From Lota lota (taxonomy: Eukaryota; Chordata; Actinopteri; Gadiformes; Lotidae): a stretch of DNA of 64,000 nucleotides. The position numbers and the translations under genes were made by a program. Shown here piece by piece: positions 1 through 8,615 of this stretch. The stretch spans positions 122,501 to 186,500 of the forward strand of contig JACYXH010000209.1 of assembly GCA_026745465.1 (NCBI GenBank), given 5' to 3'. How positions within the stretch are numbered: position 1 is the stretch's first letter; every line of letters begins with the position of its first letter. The notes under the pieces were generated by a model. That model saw only the letters and a list, made by a program, of their open reading frames with translations. It did no database searches and had not been told where the DNA came from.

Positions 1-243
1 TGTTTTAAGGACATTACATCAAAGTTCGATCAGCCTGTAGTGTGGTTTTCCATTTTAATTTTGAGTGTGACTCCAAATCCAGACCTCCATGGGTTGATAA
101 ATTTGATTTCCATTGATAATCTTTGTGTGATTTTGTTGTCAGCCCATTCAACTATGTAAAGAAAAACGTTTTTAAGAAGATTATTTCATTCATTCAGATC
201 TAGGATGTGTTATTTTAGTGTTCCCTTTATTTTTTTGAGCAGT
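1..243 (+). mobile_element. Tc1/mariner-like element, 3' end
   Basis: The run from the window start to about 243 matches, by recall, the 3' non-coding end of abundant teleost Tc1-like transposons, ending in a T-rich stretch and 'gagcagt'. Its 5' part and transposase are outside the window. A short stretch at 245-272 recurs inverted at about 731-757, so 243-760 may hold a second, opposed Tc1-like end. The family is from memory and no terminal repeat was proven. Confidence 0.5.
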
Positions 244-342
244 CTATTATATGGCATACAAAGCATTCTTGATAAAGTTCAATCACTTTCTTTGTCTTGG
301 CCAATTTTGATTTATAATTGTCAGGGATGAACTGGTGTACAT

Positions 343-415
343 ACCCGGTTAGCTCAGTCAGTAGAGCATTAGACTCTTAATCTCAGGGTCGTGGGTTCGA
401 GCCCCACATTGGGTG
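343..415 (+). tRNA. tRNA-Lys (CTT)
   Basis: 73-nt cloverleaf with a 7-bp acceptor stem (343-349 with 408-414, two G-U pairs), D arm TAGCTCAGTCAGTAGAGC, anticodon loop ACTCTTAAT carrying CTT, and T arm GTGGGTTCGAGCCCCAC. The internal A and B boxes look intact. The sequence is close to the standard vertebrate Lys-CTT tRNA, with A1-U72 in place of G1-C72. Probably functional. Confidence 0.92.
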
Positions 416-959
416 TTCTAGTCTTGGGACGCAGTTTAAGTGTTCTGTTTGTAATTGTGCAGCATTGCATACATTGTGAGTGTCAAAGCACACATTCCCT
501 CTTAAGGTGTTAATGTGAGTATTCCAGATGGCTTTATGGGTCTTCTTTCAAATGGTACACATAGGTGTTTCTTGAATAAACATCTTTCATGATTAAGTCT
601 TTGGTAATATTCATAAAACACTGAAGAAGATCAAGCCTGGCCAAATCTATGTCCAGTAAACAGGAGATCCTGTGTTGAAATGCTAGCAGTTCAGGGTGTG
701 GTGTAACATACTCCCACAATATGACTTGACCAAAAATGCTTTGTAGGCCATATAATATGTGCATTGCCCTGGTTCCTTGCAATGCTGTAAACTTTGATTT
801 GAAACCAGAACCTTTAAATCCATCTTTTTTCTATGATTTTGATAAATTAAGGACCATGAACTGCAATGGAAACATTGCATTCAATGTGGCAAAGTTTCAC
901 ACTGTCCTTCTGGAACCCTAACCTTCAAAACGTACGATTATCCTGGGCCACAGCTACTT
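416..959. other. No gene recognised between tRNA-Lys and the U4-like RNA
   Basis: Short open frames here look fortuitous. The segment at about 731-757 is the inverse complement of 245-272, which suggests transposon-end sequence. A PSE-like string, CCCTAACCTTCAAAACG, sits at about 917-933. It is closer to the U4-like start than the usual snRNA proximal element, so I do not call it a promoter. Confidence 0.35.
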
Positions 960-1102
960 ACTATTTCGCAGAGGCAATATCGTAGTCAGTAAGGTACAAC
1001 TGAGACATGATGTTTGCTGGTTGAAAACTTAACCCAATACCCCGCAAGGATGACTTGAAAAGAGTCACCCATGGCAATTTTTGCCAGTCTCCAAGGGGAC
1101 TT
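960..1102 (+). ncRNA. U4 snRNA-like gene (variant or pseudogene)
   Basis: U4 is the snRNA that pairs with U6 in the tri-snRNP of the major spliceosome. Collinear landmarks are visible: CGCAGAGGCAATATCGTAG at the 5' end (U6 stem II and start of the 5' stem-loop), TGGTTGAAAACTTAACCCAA (stem I region), CCCAATACCCCGC, a central hairpin TGACT...AGTCA at about 1051-1068, the Sm site AATTTTTG at 1076-1083, and a terminal hairpin AGTCTCC...GGGACT. Length, 143 nt, is typical of U4. It differs from the human sequence as I remember it at many sites, including the U6-pairing segment and one kink-turn purine. However, two stems carry paired changes that keep base pairing. It could be an expressed variant or an ageing pseudogene. 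Confidence 0.78.
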
Positions 1103-1371
1103 GTAAAGGGGTCAAAAACACAGTCATGTAATGGCATAAAATGAAAGCAAGCTGTTAAAGCCCATTGCTGCATTGCCCTACTCACCCAAGAGCGGACAAC
1201 ACATTGCTTTGACCTAGCGGACGTACAGATGATGTCGGAGGAAATCAATTGCATTGATACTTTGTAGGTTTACAACCACTAGCAAAGTTACCAGTAAGAC
1301 AAGATGTTTTTTGGTGCTGCAAGTGAAGCTTGTATTAAAATGTACACCAGTTAACAATGATGCAGAATTGC
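1103..1371. other. Spacer between U4-like RNA and tRNA
   Basis: No coding, RNA or repeat signal recognised. The minus-strand frames that cross it read through the U4-like RNA or the tRNA and are artefacts. Confidence 0.4.
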
Positions 1372-1444
1372 AGGTACTGCTGGGATTTGAACCCAGGATC
1401 TCCTGTTTGCTAGACAGGCATTTTACCAACTAAGCCACAGCACC
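1372..1444 (-). tRNA. tRNA with Thr-like body and AGC (Ala) anticodon
   Basis: The acceptor stem pairs fully with a G4-U69 wobble, and the T arm CTGGGTTCAAATCCCAG is perfect. The anticodon stem CCTGT/ACAGG closes the loop CTAGCAA, whose positions 34-36 read AGC (alanine). The body resembles vertebrate tRNA-Thr-AGT (GTGGCTTAGTTGGT, AGGAGATCCTGGGTTC, discriminator T) and lacks the G3-U70 pair and A73 typical of tRNA-Ala. A single T36C change would turn Thr AGT into Ala AGC. The D arm is one base short and its stem is weak. It could be a mixed-identity tRNA, a silent gene or a pseudogene. Confidence 0.75.
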
Positions 1445-1584
1445 ACTTTGGTGGTAAAGCTTCACCGAATTCTTGAGAGAACAGCAAACAAAGGCTGCAC
1501 TATTCTGTGTCTGTGTGAAAAGAGAAAGATTGGTTTAAATGTGTGTTGGACAAATTGTGTGAGCCAAAATGCTTCACCAATCAA

Positions 1585-1655
1585 GCATTGGTGGTTCTGC
1601 GGTAGAATTCTCGCCTGCCACGCGGGAGGCCCGGGTTCGATTCCCGGCCAATGCA
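1585..1655 (+). tRNA. tRNA-Gly (GCC)
   Basis: 71-nt Gly tRNA with acceptor GCATTGG/CCAATGC, anticodon loop CTGCCAC (GCC) and T arm CCGGGTTCGATTCCCGG. The D loop reads TTCTGCGG where the copies at 35142 and 52775 have TTCAGTGG. These changes fall in box A and may alter Pol III efficiency. First member of a Gly(+)-Leu(-)-Asp(-) trio. Confidence 0.88.
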
Positions 1656-1800
1656 AGGCACACTTTGGCTCAGTTCTGAACGGCAACTTAAACATTGTGT
1701 GTGACGTCTTCTCTTTCTTAACATCTAGCTGATGAGGGCGAACTAAACTTTAAAGAGTCATTTGATATGAAAATGTTATTTCGATAGTCCTTAATACTTC

Positions 1801-1883
1801 TGTCAGAAGTGGGATTTGAACCCACGCCTCCAGAGGAGACTGCGACCTGAACGCAGCGCCTTAGACTGCTCGGCCATCCTGAC
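1801..1883 (-). tRNA. tRNA-Leu (CAG)
   Basis: 83-nt class II tRNA starting GTCAGGATGGCCGAGC on the minus strand. It has anticodon stem-loop CTGCGTTCAGGTCGCAG (CAG), a long variable arm and T arm GTGGGTTCAAATCCCAC. All stems pair. Likely functional. Confidence 0.92.
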
Positions 1884-2034
1884 ACGTAATATAAATTGTC
1901 CAAGAGTGGATCGTTGCATGAATAGTGTTACGTTTGTCATGTATTTCAAAGATCGCTTTTTGCTCACAGACACCGACTGCTCCTAAAATAACTCGACTTT
2001 GATAGTATTGGTGACTGTGGGTTAATGTCAAACA

Positions 2035-2106
2035 CTCCCCGTCGGGGAATTGAACCCCGGTCTCCCGCGTGACAGGCGGGGATACTGACCACTATACTAA
2101 CGAGGA
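2035..2106 (-). tRNA. tRNA-Asp (GTC)
   Basis: 72-nt Asp tRNA: acceptor TCCTCGT with the 3' strand ACGGGGA, D region TAGTATAGTGGTCAGTAT, anticodon stem-loop CCCGC-CTGTCAC-GCGGG (GTC), T arm CGGGGTTCAATTCCCCG. Complete and likely functional. Confidence 0.92.
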
Positions 2107-2400
2107 CCTATTGGAATGAGAACACCTCGACATTAGTAAGCGCATTGACGTCTACCGGTGTTCATTTTATATTCAACACTTGACAACACTTGCCACGGCG
2201 CTGAGCGGGGCCAGCGCTAATGCGCTCCCGGGGGCCAGCTGGGGGAGAGCGGCGGTCTGCTCCGTCTACCAGCGCTCCCCTGGGCCGTCTGGGCCGCTGC
2301 GCTGGAGCCGGGCTGACACAATGTCTTGAAACACATCTCTAGTGGGACTGCTGATGTCTTCTGTGTCTCTCTCCATTTCTGTCTGACCAAAGACATCCTG
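2107..2400 (+). repeat. GC-rich module shared by three sites
   Basis: A segment of about 290 bp after tRNA-Asp, containing GGCCAGCGCTAATGCGCTCC and a run ending in CTGTCTGACCAAAGACATCC. It recurs at 36797-37090 (same strand, also after a tRNA-Asp) and inverted at about 57350-57560. It always abuts a long GA/CT array. No coding capacity is evident. It may be an interspersed repeat or a duplicated block edge. Confidence 0.7.
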
Positions 2401-2403
2401 CAG

Positions 2404-2405
<2 letters not shown>

Positions 2406-2481
<76 letters not shown>

Positions 2482-2990
2482 ACTTTAATTCATCGTTTGG
2501 GTGGAAGACTCAAGCCTAATTCTGTTGACAGAGACACACATCGATGACAGTCAGCTTCCCTGTAGGAGAGAGATAGAGAGAGAGAGACAGAGAGAGAGAC
2601 AGAGACAGAGAGATTATTCAGTACAATACAGATTGAGAGAGAGAGAAAGATTATTCAGTGCAATACAGATTGAGAGAGAGAGATTATTTAATACAACACA
2701 GATTGAGAGAGAGAGATTATTCAGTACAATACAGATTGAGAGAGAGAGAGATTATTCAGTACAATACAGATTGAGAGAGAGAGAGATTATTCAGTGCAAT
2801 ACAGATTGAGAGAGATGGATAATTTAATACAACACAGATTGAGAGAGAGATTATTCAGTACAATACAGATTGAGAGAGAGAGAGAGATTATTCAGTACAA
2901 TACACATTGAGAGAGAGAGAGATTATTCAGTACAATACAGATTGAGAGAGAGAGAGATTATTCAGTACAATACCGATTGAGAATATAGCT
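2406..2990 (+). repeat. (GA)n array and GA-rich minisatellite
   Basis: Pure (GA)n to about 2477. After a short spacer, about ten copies of a 33-38 bp unit follow (GAGAGAGATTATTCAGTACAATACAGATT with variable GA length). The same unit occurs at 37380-37580. The open frames here are low complexity. Confidence 0.9.
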
Positions 2991-3325
2991 ATTCTACTGA
3001 ATACACATTGTAGAGAATGCTCCTTTTCCAATTAATGTCTCATTCTACTTTTGTAAATTTGAATTGAAATCAAAAAAGTTTAGAAACATTTTATTATGTT
3101 ATCAAAATTAACATTTAACATTGTCAATATTTTCTACTTCCTGTAGTCGTTTGCAATTTGATATCATTAAACGGATAAAAAACAGGAACAAGAGGAGAGG
3201 GGACAGAGAGATGGAGAGAGAAATGAACTTTAACTGAACATTTAGATTGGAAGACACAGAGATAATGGTATTGACACAGAGACATCGATGACAGTCAGCT
3301 TCACTGTAGGATTGAGGGAGGGAGA
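2991..3325 (+). repeat. Dispersed repeat piece related to TRIM 3' flanks
   Basis: Contains TCTACTGAATACACATTGTAG and a block ending in ATCGATGACAGTCAGCTTC. Both recur near 24.5-25.5, 37.2-38.7 and 48.7-49.1 kb in either orientation. No gene is seen. Confidence 0.6.
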
Positions 3326-4385
3326 GACACAGACAGGTACTCATACATACACACACATACTTTATATACATAGACATGTACTCATACATACACACACATA
3401 CTTTATATGCATAGACATGTACTCATACATACACACACATACTATATATACATAGACATGTACTCATACATACTATATATACATAGACATGTACTCATAC
3501 ATACACGTACATACTATATATACAGAGACATGTACTCATACATACATGTACATACTATATATACATAGACATGTACTCATACATACACATACTATATATA
3601 CATAGACATGTACTCATACATACACGTACATACTATATATACATAGACATGTACTCATACATACACGTACATACTATATATACATAGACATGTACTCATA
3701 CATACACATACATACTATATATACATAGACATGTACTCATACATACACGTACATACTATATATACATAGACATGTACTCATACATACACGTACTTACTAT
3801 ATTTACATGGGCATGTACTCATACATACACGTACATACTATATATACATAGACATGTACTCATACATACTATATATACATAGACATGTACTCATACATAC
3901 ACATACATACTATATATACATAGACATGTACTCATATATACATAGACATATACTCATATATACATAGACATATACTCATACATACATACAGGTACATACT
4001 ATATAAACATAGACATGTACTATACATACACGTACATACTATATATACATGGACATGTACTCATACATACAATATATACATAGACATGTACTCATACATA
4101 CACGTACATACTATATATACGTAGACATGTACTCATACATACTATATATACATAGACATGTACTCATACATACACGTACATACTATATATACATAGACAT
4201 GTACTCATATATACTATATATACATAGACATGTACTCATACATACACGTACATACTATATATACATACATGTACTCATACATACACGTACATACTATATA
4301 TACATATACATGTACTCATACATACACATACATACTATATATACAGACATGTACTCATACATACACGTACATACTAGACATACAT
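3326..4385 (+). repeat. 41-bp minisatellite (catagacatgtactcatac...)
   Basis: About 1.06 kb of near-perfect tandem copies of a unit of about 41 bp built from CATAGACATGTACTCATACA and TACACGTACATACTATATA, with many shortened copies. The 112-aa frame at 4049-4387 is made of the repeat. It lies just beyond the NLR linker exon, where a B30.2 exon would be expected. Confidence 0.93.
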
Positions 4386-4522
4386 AAACACACAGAAACA
4401 TAGCTACACATACGTATACACAAGTCCACATCTGAATGAACGGACGTCACCTCCTGCTGTGTGGATGGACTTTCCATCTCAATAGTTAGTGTGTGTTGTG
4501 ATGAATCTAACTAAACACTTAC
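4386..4522 (-). other. Intron remnant after the NLR linker exon
   Basis: On the minus strand this follows donor GTAAGT. Its first 80 bases or so align with the introns of the TRIM genes at 46141-46221 and 55541-55621 (shared CTGCTGTGTGGATGGACTTT on the plus strand). In those genes an NLR-type B30.2 exon follows; here the homology ends and the minisatellite begins. Confidence 0.6.
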
Positions 4523-4569
4523 ACTTCTTTAGAGCTGGTTTCAGCCTCCACACTCCACCGTGCTCCACC
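4523..4569 (-). CDS. NLR linker exon before a missing B30.2 exon
   Basis: A 47-nt exon with acceptor CCCCCCCAG and donor GTAAGT. Joined to the preceding LRR exon in phase 2 it reads RVEHGGVWRLKPALKK and ends in phase 1. In fish NLRC proteins a similar stretch (HGG..RLKPGLRKY) directly precedes the PRY-SPRY domain. The B30.2 exons at 45069-45619 and 54482-55031 begin in the matching phase. No B30.2 exon lies between this exon and the window start, so this gene is broken here, ends differently, or continues outside the window. Confidence 0.7.
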
Positions 4570-4737
4570 CTGGGGGGGAAACAAAGTGAGAGCAGCATGT
4601 TCACCTTCATCCTCTGATGTCTCATCACTTTCTACACAACATGAGTTCCAGCTGCGTTTTCAAACCACTTCATCTAGCAGCTGGTTGAATCCTTGTAGGA
4701 TACATTGTCCCTGAGTGGTGAGCTGTCCTCTCCATAC

Positions 4738-4911
4738 CTGAGAGTGTCCAGTCTCCAGCGTGGATCCTCCAGTCCAGCAGAGAGCAGCCTAACTCCTGAG
4801 TCTCCTGGGTGATTGTAGCTCAGGTCCAGCTCTCTCAGATGGGAGGGGTTGGAGCTCAGAGCTGAGGCCAGAGAAGCACAGCCTTCCTGTGTGACCAGGC
4901 AGCCAGACAAC
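4738..4911 (-). CDS. LRR exon 4 of the NLR-like gene
   Basis: 174 nt between acceptor GCGCAG and donor GTATGG. It encodes a ribonuclease-inhibitor-type LRR: GCLVTQEGCASLASAL, then HLRELDLSYN, then DSGVRLLSAGLEDP. It enters and leaves in phase 2 like the other three LRR exons, but its sequence is more diverged. That fits the fixed last LRR before the C-terminal module. A 23-residue CV/CA frame next to it is microsatellite. Confidence 0.82.
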
Positions 4912-4913
4912 CT

Positions 4914-4934
4914 GCGCACACACACACACACACA

Positions 4935-4998
<64 letters not shown>
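4914..4998 (+). repeat. (CA)n microsatellite at a splice acceptor
   Basis: About 85 bp of CA repeat broken by two 'at' variants. It begins immediately upstream (in gene sense) of the acceptor of the 4738-4911 LRR exon, so a TG tract replaces a normal polypyrimidine tract. Confidence 0.9.
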
Positions 4999-5001
<3 letters not shown>

Positions 5002-5385
5002 TATTCTTCCTTCACTTGGATGTGAAACATGATCTTTAACAAATGCTCCTTTCTCAAAAGCTACCACTCAAATGAGATATTGTTCTGTTAGAGTCAGGAG
5101 AAGTCCGCTGTGTTTGGTACGCTAAGACCGTTTCTTCACAAGTTCTAACATTGTGTAGAACCAGGGAGTGTTTTGTCAGCAGGGAAAAGAGCAACAGAAA
5201 TGCATTGGACATGAGCAGCACTTACACCAAACTAATGTGATGTTAATAAAGGACATCTTTAATGTTCCATATGAATCACTATACCAGGGCCAGTGATGTT
5301 GTAGTGGTGAGGTGTGTATTATATTCAGATCACAGCACGGCTAGAGCCTCATCACCATGTCTACACTAATGACAACTCCTCAGCT
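4999..5385. other. Intron sequence, nothing recognised
   Basis: Part of the intron between LRR exons 3 and 4 on the minus strand. No ORF, RNA or repeat family recognised. Confidence 0.4.
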
Positions 5386-5995
5386 CACATCAGCTGGCCA
5401 GAGTTACATAACATATAACATACATAACATACTAGCAGTTAACAGGACAGCAACCCCTAACCCTAACCCTCACATCAGCTGGCCAGAGTTACATAACATA
5501 TAACATACATAACATACTAGCAGTTAACAGGACAGCAACCCCTAACCCTAACCCTCACATAAGCTGGCCAGAGTTACATAACATATAACATACATAACAT
5601 ACTAGCAGTTAACAGGAAAGCAACCCCTAACCCTAACCCTCACATCAGCTGGCCAGAGTTACATAACATATAACATACATAACATACTAGCAGTTAACAG
5701 GACAGCAACCCCTAACCCTCACATCAGCTGGCCAGAAAGTTACATAACATATAACATACATAACATACTAGCAGTTAACAGGAAAGCAACCCCTAACCCT
5801 AACCCTAACATCAGCTGGCCAGAGTTACATAACATATAACATACATAACATACTAGCAGTTAACAGGACAGCAACCCCTAACCCTCACATCAGCTGGCCA
5901 GAAAGTTACATAACATATAACATACATAACATACTAGCAGTTAACAGGAAAGCAACCCCTAACCCTAACCCTCACATCAGCTGGCCAGCGTTCTG
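5386..5995 (+). repeat. 85-bp minisatellite carrying CCCTAA telomere-like motifs
   Basis: Copies start at 5386, 5471, 5556, 5641, 5720, 5807 and 5886, with a partial at 5973. Each contains CAGCTGGCCAGAGTTACATA, CATACTAGCAGTTAACAGGA and one to three CCCTAA telomere-strand motifs. Period varies (85, 79 or 87) with loss or gain of one CCCTAA or two bases. Intronic in the NLR-like gene. Confidence 0.95.
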
Positions 5996-6305
5996 TGAGC
6001 TAGAATAACCTGTTAACTCATAACATACTAGCAGTTAACAGGACAGCAAACACAAAGAACTAAACAATAACAATCTTGTTGAAATCAGTGGTCCTCTAAA
6101 GTTATGTCACTACTGTAGCGTTAGCATCCTCACTGTTCACACGGTGAACCTAGCTTCTAGGTGAATAATGATGCTGCATTGTGTCGGGTGATCTTAGTCC
6201 CGTGTCATGTGTTCTTTTTCCATAACAGCCCACCTAGTCGTGGATCATCCCTTACATATTAAACAAGCCCAAAGACACAGTTTGAAGAAGAGGCTGATAA
6301 CTGAC

Positions 6306-6479
6306 TTGAGAGTTTCCAGTGTACAGTGTGGACTCCCCAATCCAGCAGAGAGCAGCTTCACTCCTGAATCCTGCACATCATTGGTACTCAGGTCCAGCTC
6401 TCTCAGACTAGAGGAGTTGGAGCTGAGAACTGAGGCCAGATCTTCACAGCATCTCTCTGACAGATGACAGCCATTCAGC
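6306..6479 (-). CDS. LRR exon 3 of the NLR-like gene
   Basis: 174 nt, phase 2 to phase 2, acceptor GTGTGAAG and donor GTCAGT. It encodes [20 protein letters not shown], then [20 protein letters not shown], then [14 protein letters not shown]. This is the canonical fish NLRC RI-type LRR unit (58 residues, two helix-strand repeats). The sequence is nearly identical to the exons at 7783 and 8442, so these arose by recent tandem duplication. Confidence 0.88.
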
Positions 6480-7782
6480 CTTCACACAAAACAAACACAT
6501 GTTAGGAACTGTGATTAAAGGTTTTATGAGAATTACAATCAAAGTATTTTTACATACATGAAAAAATAATGAATGTTAATAAACTGGGTATTTAAATATT
6601 ACGAGTTGGATGTCAGATAAATGTTAAATAATTAAACACAAAACATCATTATACTTCCCTTAAAAATACAGTTTTATGAAGAGGCTGTAACTAAACCTTA
6701 ATAAACAACTCTAAAGTCCACCTTAATGTCTGACTACATGATAATGTGTCTAGCTCACAGGAGAAACATTGTGAACATCACAAACCGACACGCCAAGCTG
6801 GAAGATCCGACGTGCGCCCAAGTCAAAATCAGACACTCGGCACAAAATGAGGAAGTGTGTTAAAGAGCCAGTGAACCCAAAACCTTTTCTTGTGGTTTTA
6901 AACATGGTGTTATGTCTTATATGATCGACAACATCGTAATCTATGCAGTTTTATCACTGTTACTAAAATAACACTGACTTAGAACAAAAAAGGGGTGAAA
7001 TCCTATGTTTTTGCCATTCTCCCCAAAATACGATGTTTTTGAAGAGAATTTGAAATTAAGAAATGTCCAAGTTCTGGTCGGCTGGGCGACTGGTTGGTCG
7101 ATATGCACTTGTTGACCAAACTGTCATTGGTCGAACAATCGCTAGTGTTCCTTTCAATAGGAAAAAACACTTCTTAATCCATTATTTTCACGGACGGGAG
7201 GGACAAATGCAGACTGATGAATTTCATTTTTGAGTAATAGGCTATTGTGTTAAAACTAAAATTAATTTGAATTTTTTTTATATTTAAGGCTCCGTAGTTT
7301 GTTTTAATATCGCGTGGATTAATAGACTATAAGACTTATACAACAGGAGGTCAAAACACCCGTTTACACAACTTTGATCTCACCCAACTTAAGGAAGAAT
7401 GCTCGTTGTTACTAACTGAACATTTACTCTTCTCCAAACGAATGAAAATATGTCACAGAAGTCGTCGGTGTGGCCACATTTTATTAAAAAGGACCCAAAA
7501 AACGTATGCAGGCATATCACCTATAAGCAGAAGTTATTTTTCTCCATGTTGTCTGCGATGCTCCGTCAACTTTGGTGTTTAACGCTCAATAGGATTGAGT
7601 GTGAACATATCAGAATTGGCACCTTGGCACGAATCTCAGCGGCATCCATTGGGACCCATACTATTAAACACAGAACATAACTATGAATAGATTCTTCCGA
7701 CGTGTGTTGTCTTTCTACTACGTGATGCGGCGCTGCTTGGCTCGTCTGGGGTGTGACTGTTTGCACATTGAGTCAAACTGAC
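6480..7782 (-). other. Intron between LRR exons 2 and 3
   Basis: AT-rich. The part next to each LRR exon (about 6480-6730 and 7957-8240) is similar, marking the edge of an exon-plus-intron duplication unit. Frames at 7450-7680 and 7566-7766 overlap on both strands, have no recognisable domain and are probably fortuitous. Confidence 0.45.
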
Positions 7783-7956
7783 CTGAGAGTTTCCAGTGTA
7801 CAGTGTGGACTCCCCAGTCCAGCAGAGAGCAGCTTCACTCCTGAATCCTGCACATCATTGGTACTCAGGTCCAGCTCTCTCAGACTAGAGGAGTTGGAGC
7901 TAAGAACTGAGGCCAGAGCTTCACAGCATCTCTCTGACAGATGACAGCCATTCAGC
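7783..7956 (-). CDS. LRR exon 2 of the NLR-like gene
   Basis: 174 nt with the same acceptor (GTGTGAAG), donor (GTCAGT) and phase as its neighbours. It encodes [20 protein letters not shown] followed by [20 protein letters not shown]. No stop or frameshift. As the exon is symmetric, its gain, loss or skipping keeps the reading frame. Confidence 0.88.
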
Positions 7957-8441
7957 CTTCACACAAAATAAACACAACATGTTAGGAACTGGGATTAAAT
8001 GTTTAATTTTTAACCAGTCTTTTTACATACATGAAAGAATTGAAACAATATTCATAACCTAGGTCTTTAAATATTAAGAGATAATTTAACATCTATGTGA
8101 CATCTATTAAACAAAGGTTACCATTATACTTCACTTAAAAATACAGTTTTATGAATAGGCAGTTATTCAACTTTACTAAACAACTCTAAACCCCACCATA
8201 CTGTCTGACTACATGATAATCAGAATAAGAATGTGATACAACATACACATTAAACCATCACAAACAAACTAAGAATAGAATGTATACCAATACTGCCATA
8301 GCAACACACATTTAAATATGTTGAGTTATTCTTATGAAAATAATATACTCATGCCCATTAACTTTCTGGAAGTAAGTCTGTTAAATGTCTTCTGATATTG
8401 AACCTTGTGGTGTAACTGTTTACACATTGAGTCAAACTGAC

Positions 8442-8615
8442 CTGAGAGTTTCCAGTGTACAGTGTGGACTCCCCAGTCCAGCAGAGAGCAGCTTCACTCC
8501 TGAATCCTGCACAGCATTGGTACTCAGGTCCAGCTCTCTCAGACTAGAGGAGTTGGAGCTGAGAACTGAGGCCAGAGCTTCACAGCATCTCTCTGACAGA
8601 TGACAGCCACTCAGC
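8442..8615 (-). CDS. LRR exon 1 of the NLR-like gene
   Basis: 174 nt, acceptor GTGTGAAG, donor GTCAGT, phase 2-2. It begins [20 protein letters not shown] and contains [16 protein letters not shown]. Joining the phase-2 end of the NACHT exon gives ...[17 protein letters not shown]. This matches the usual KASNKALLSGCNLSERSC junction of fish NLRC proteins and supports the splice model. Confidence 0.88.

Noticed and set aside
2406..2990. Possible CRISPR-like array of regular repeats
   Set aside because: The spacers are themselves repeats, and the context is vertebrate; simple minisatellite.
3108..3395. Frames made of CV, CM or YI residues near microsatellites, also at 12834, 42589 and 62655
   Set aside because: Translated CA/TG or minisatellite repeats without any complex sequence.
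5280..5400. Start of a true telomere or chromosome end
   Set aside because: The CCCTAA motifs are embedded in longer units with unique sequence on both sides; interstitial only.
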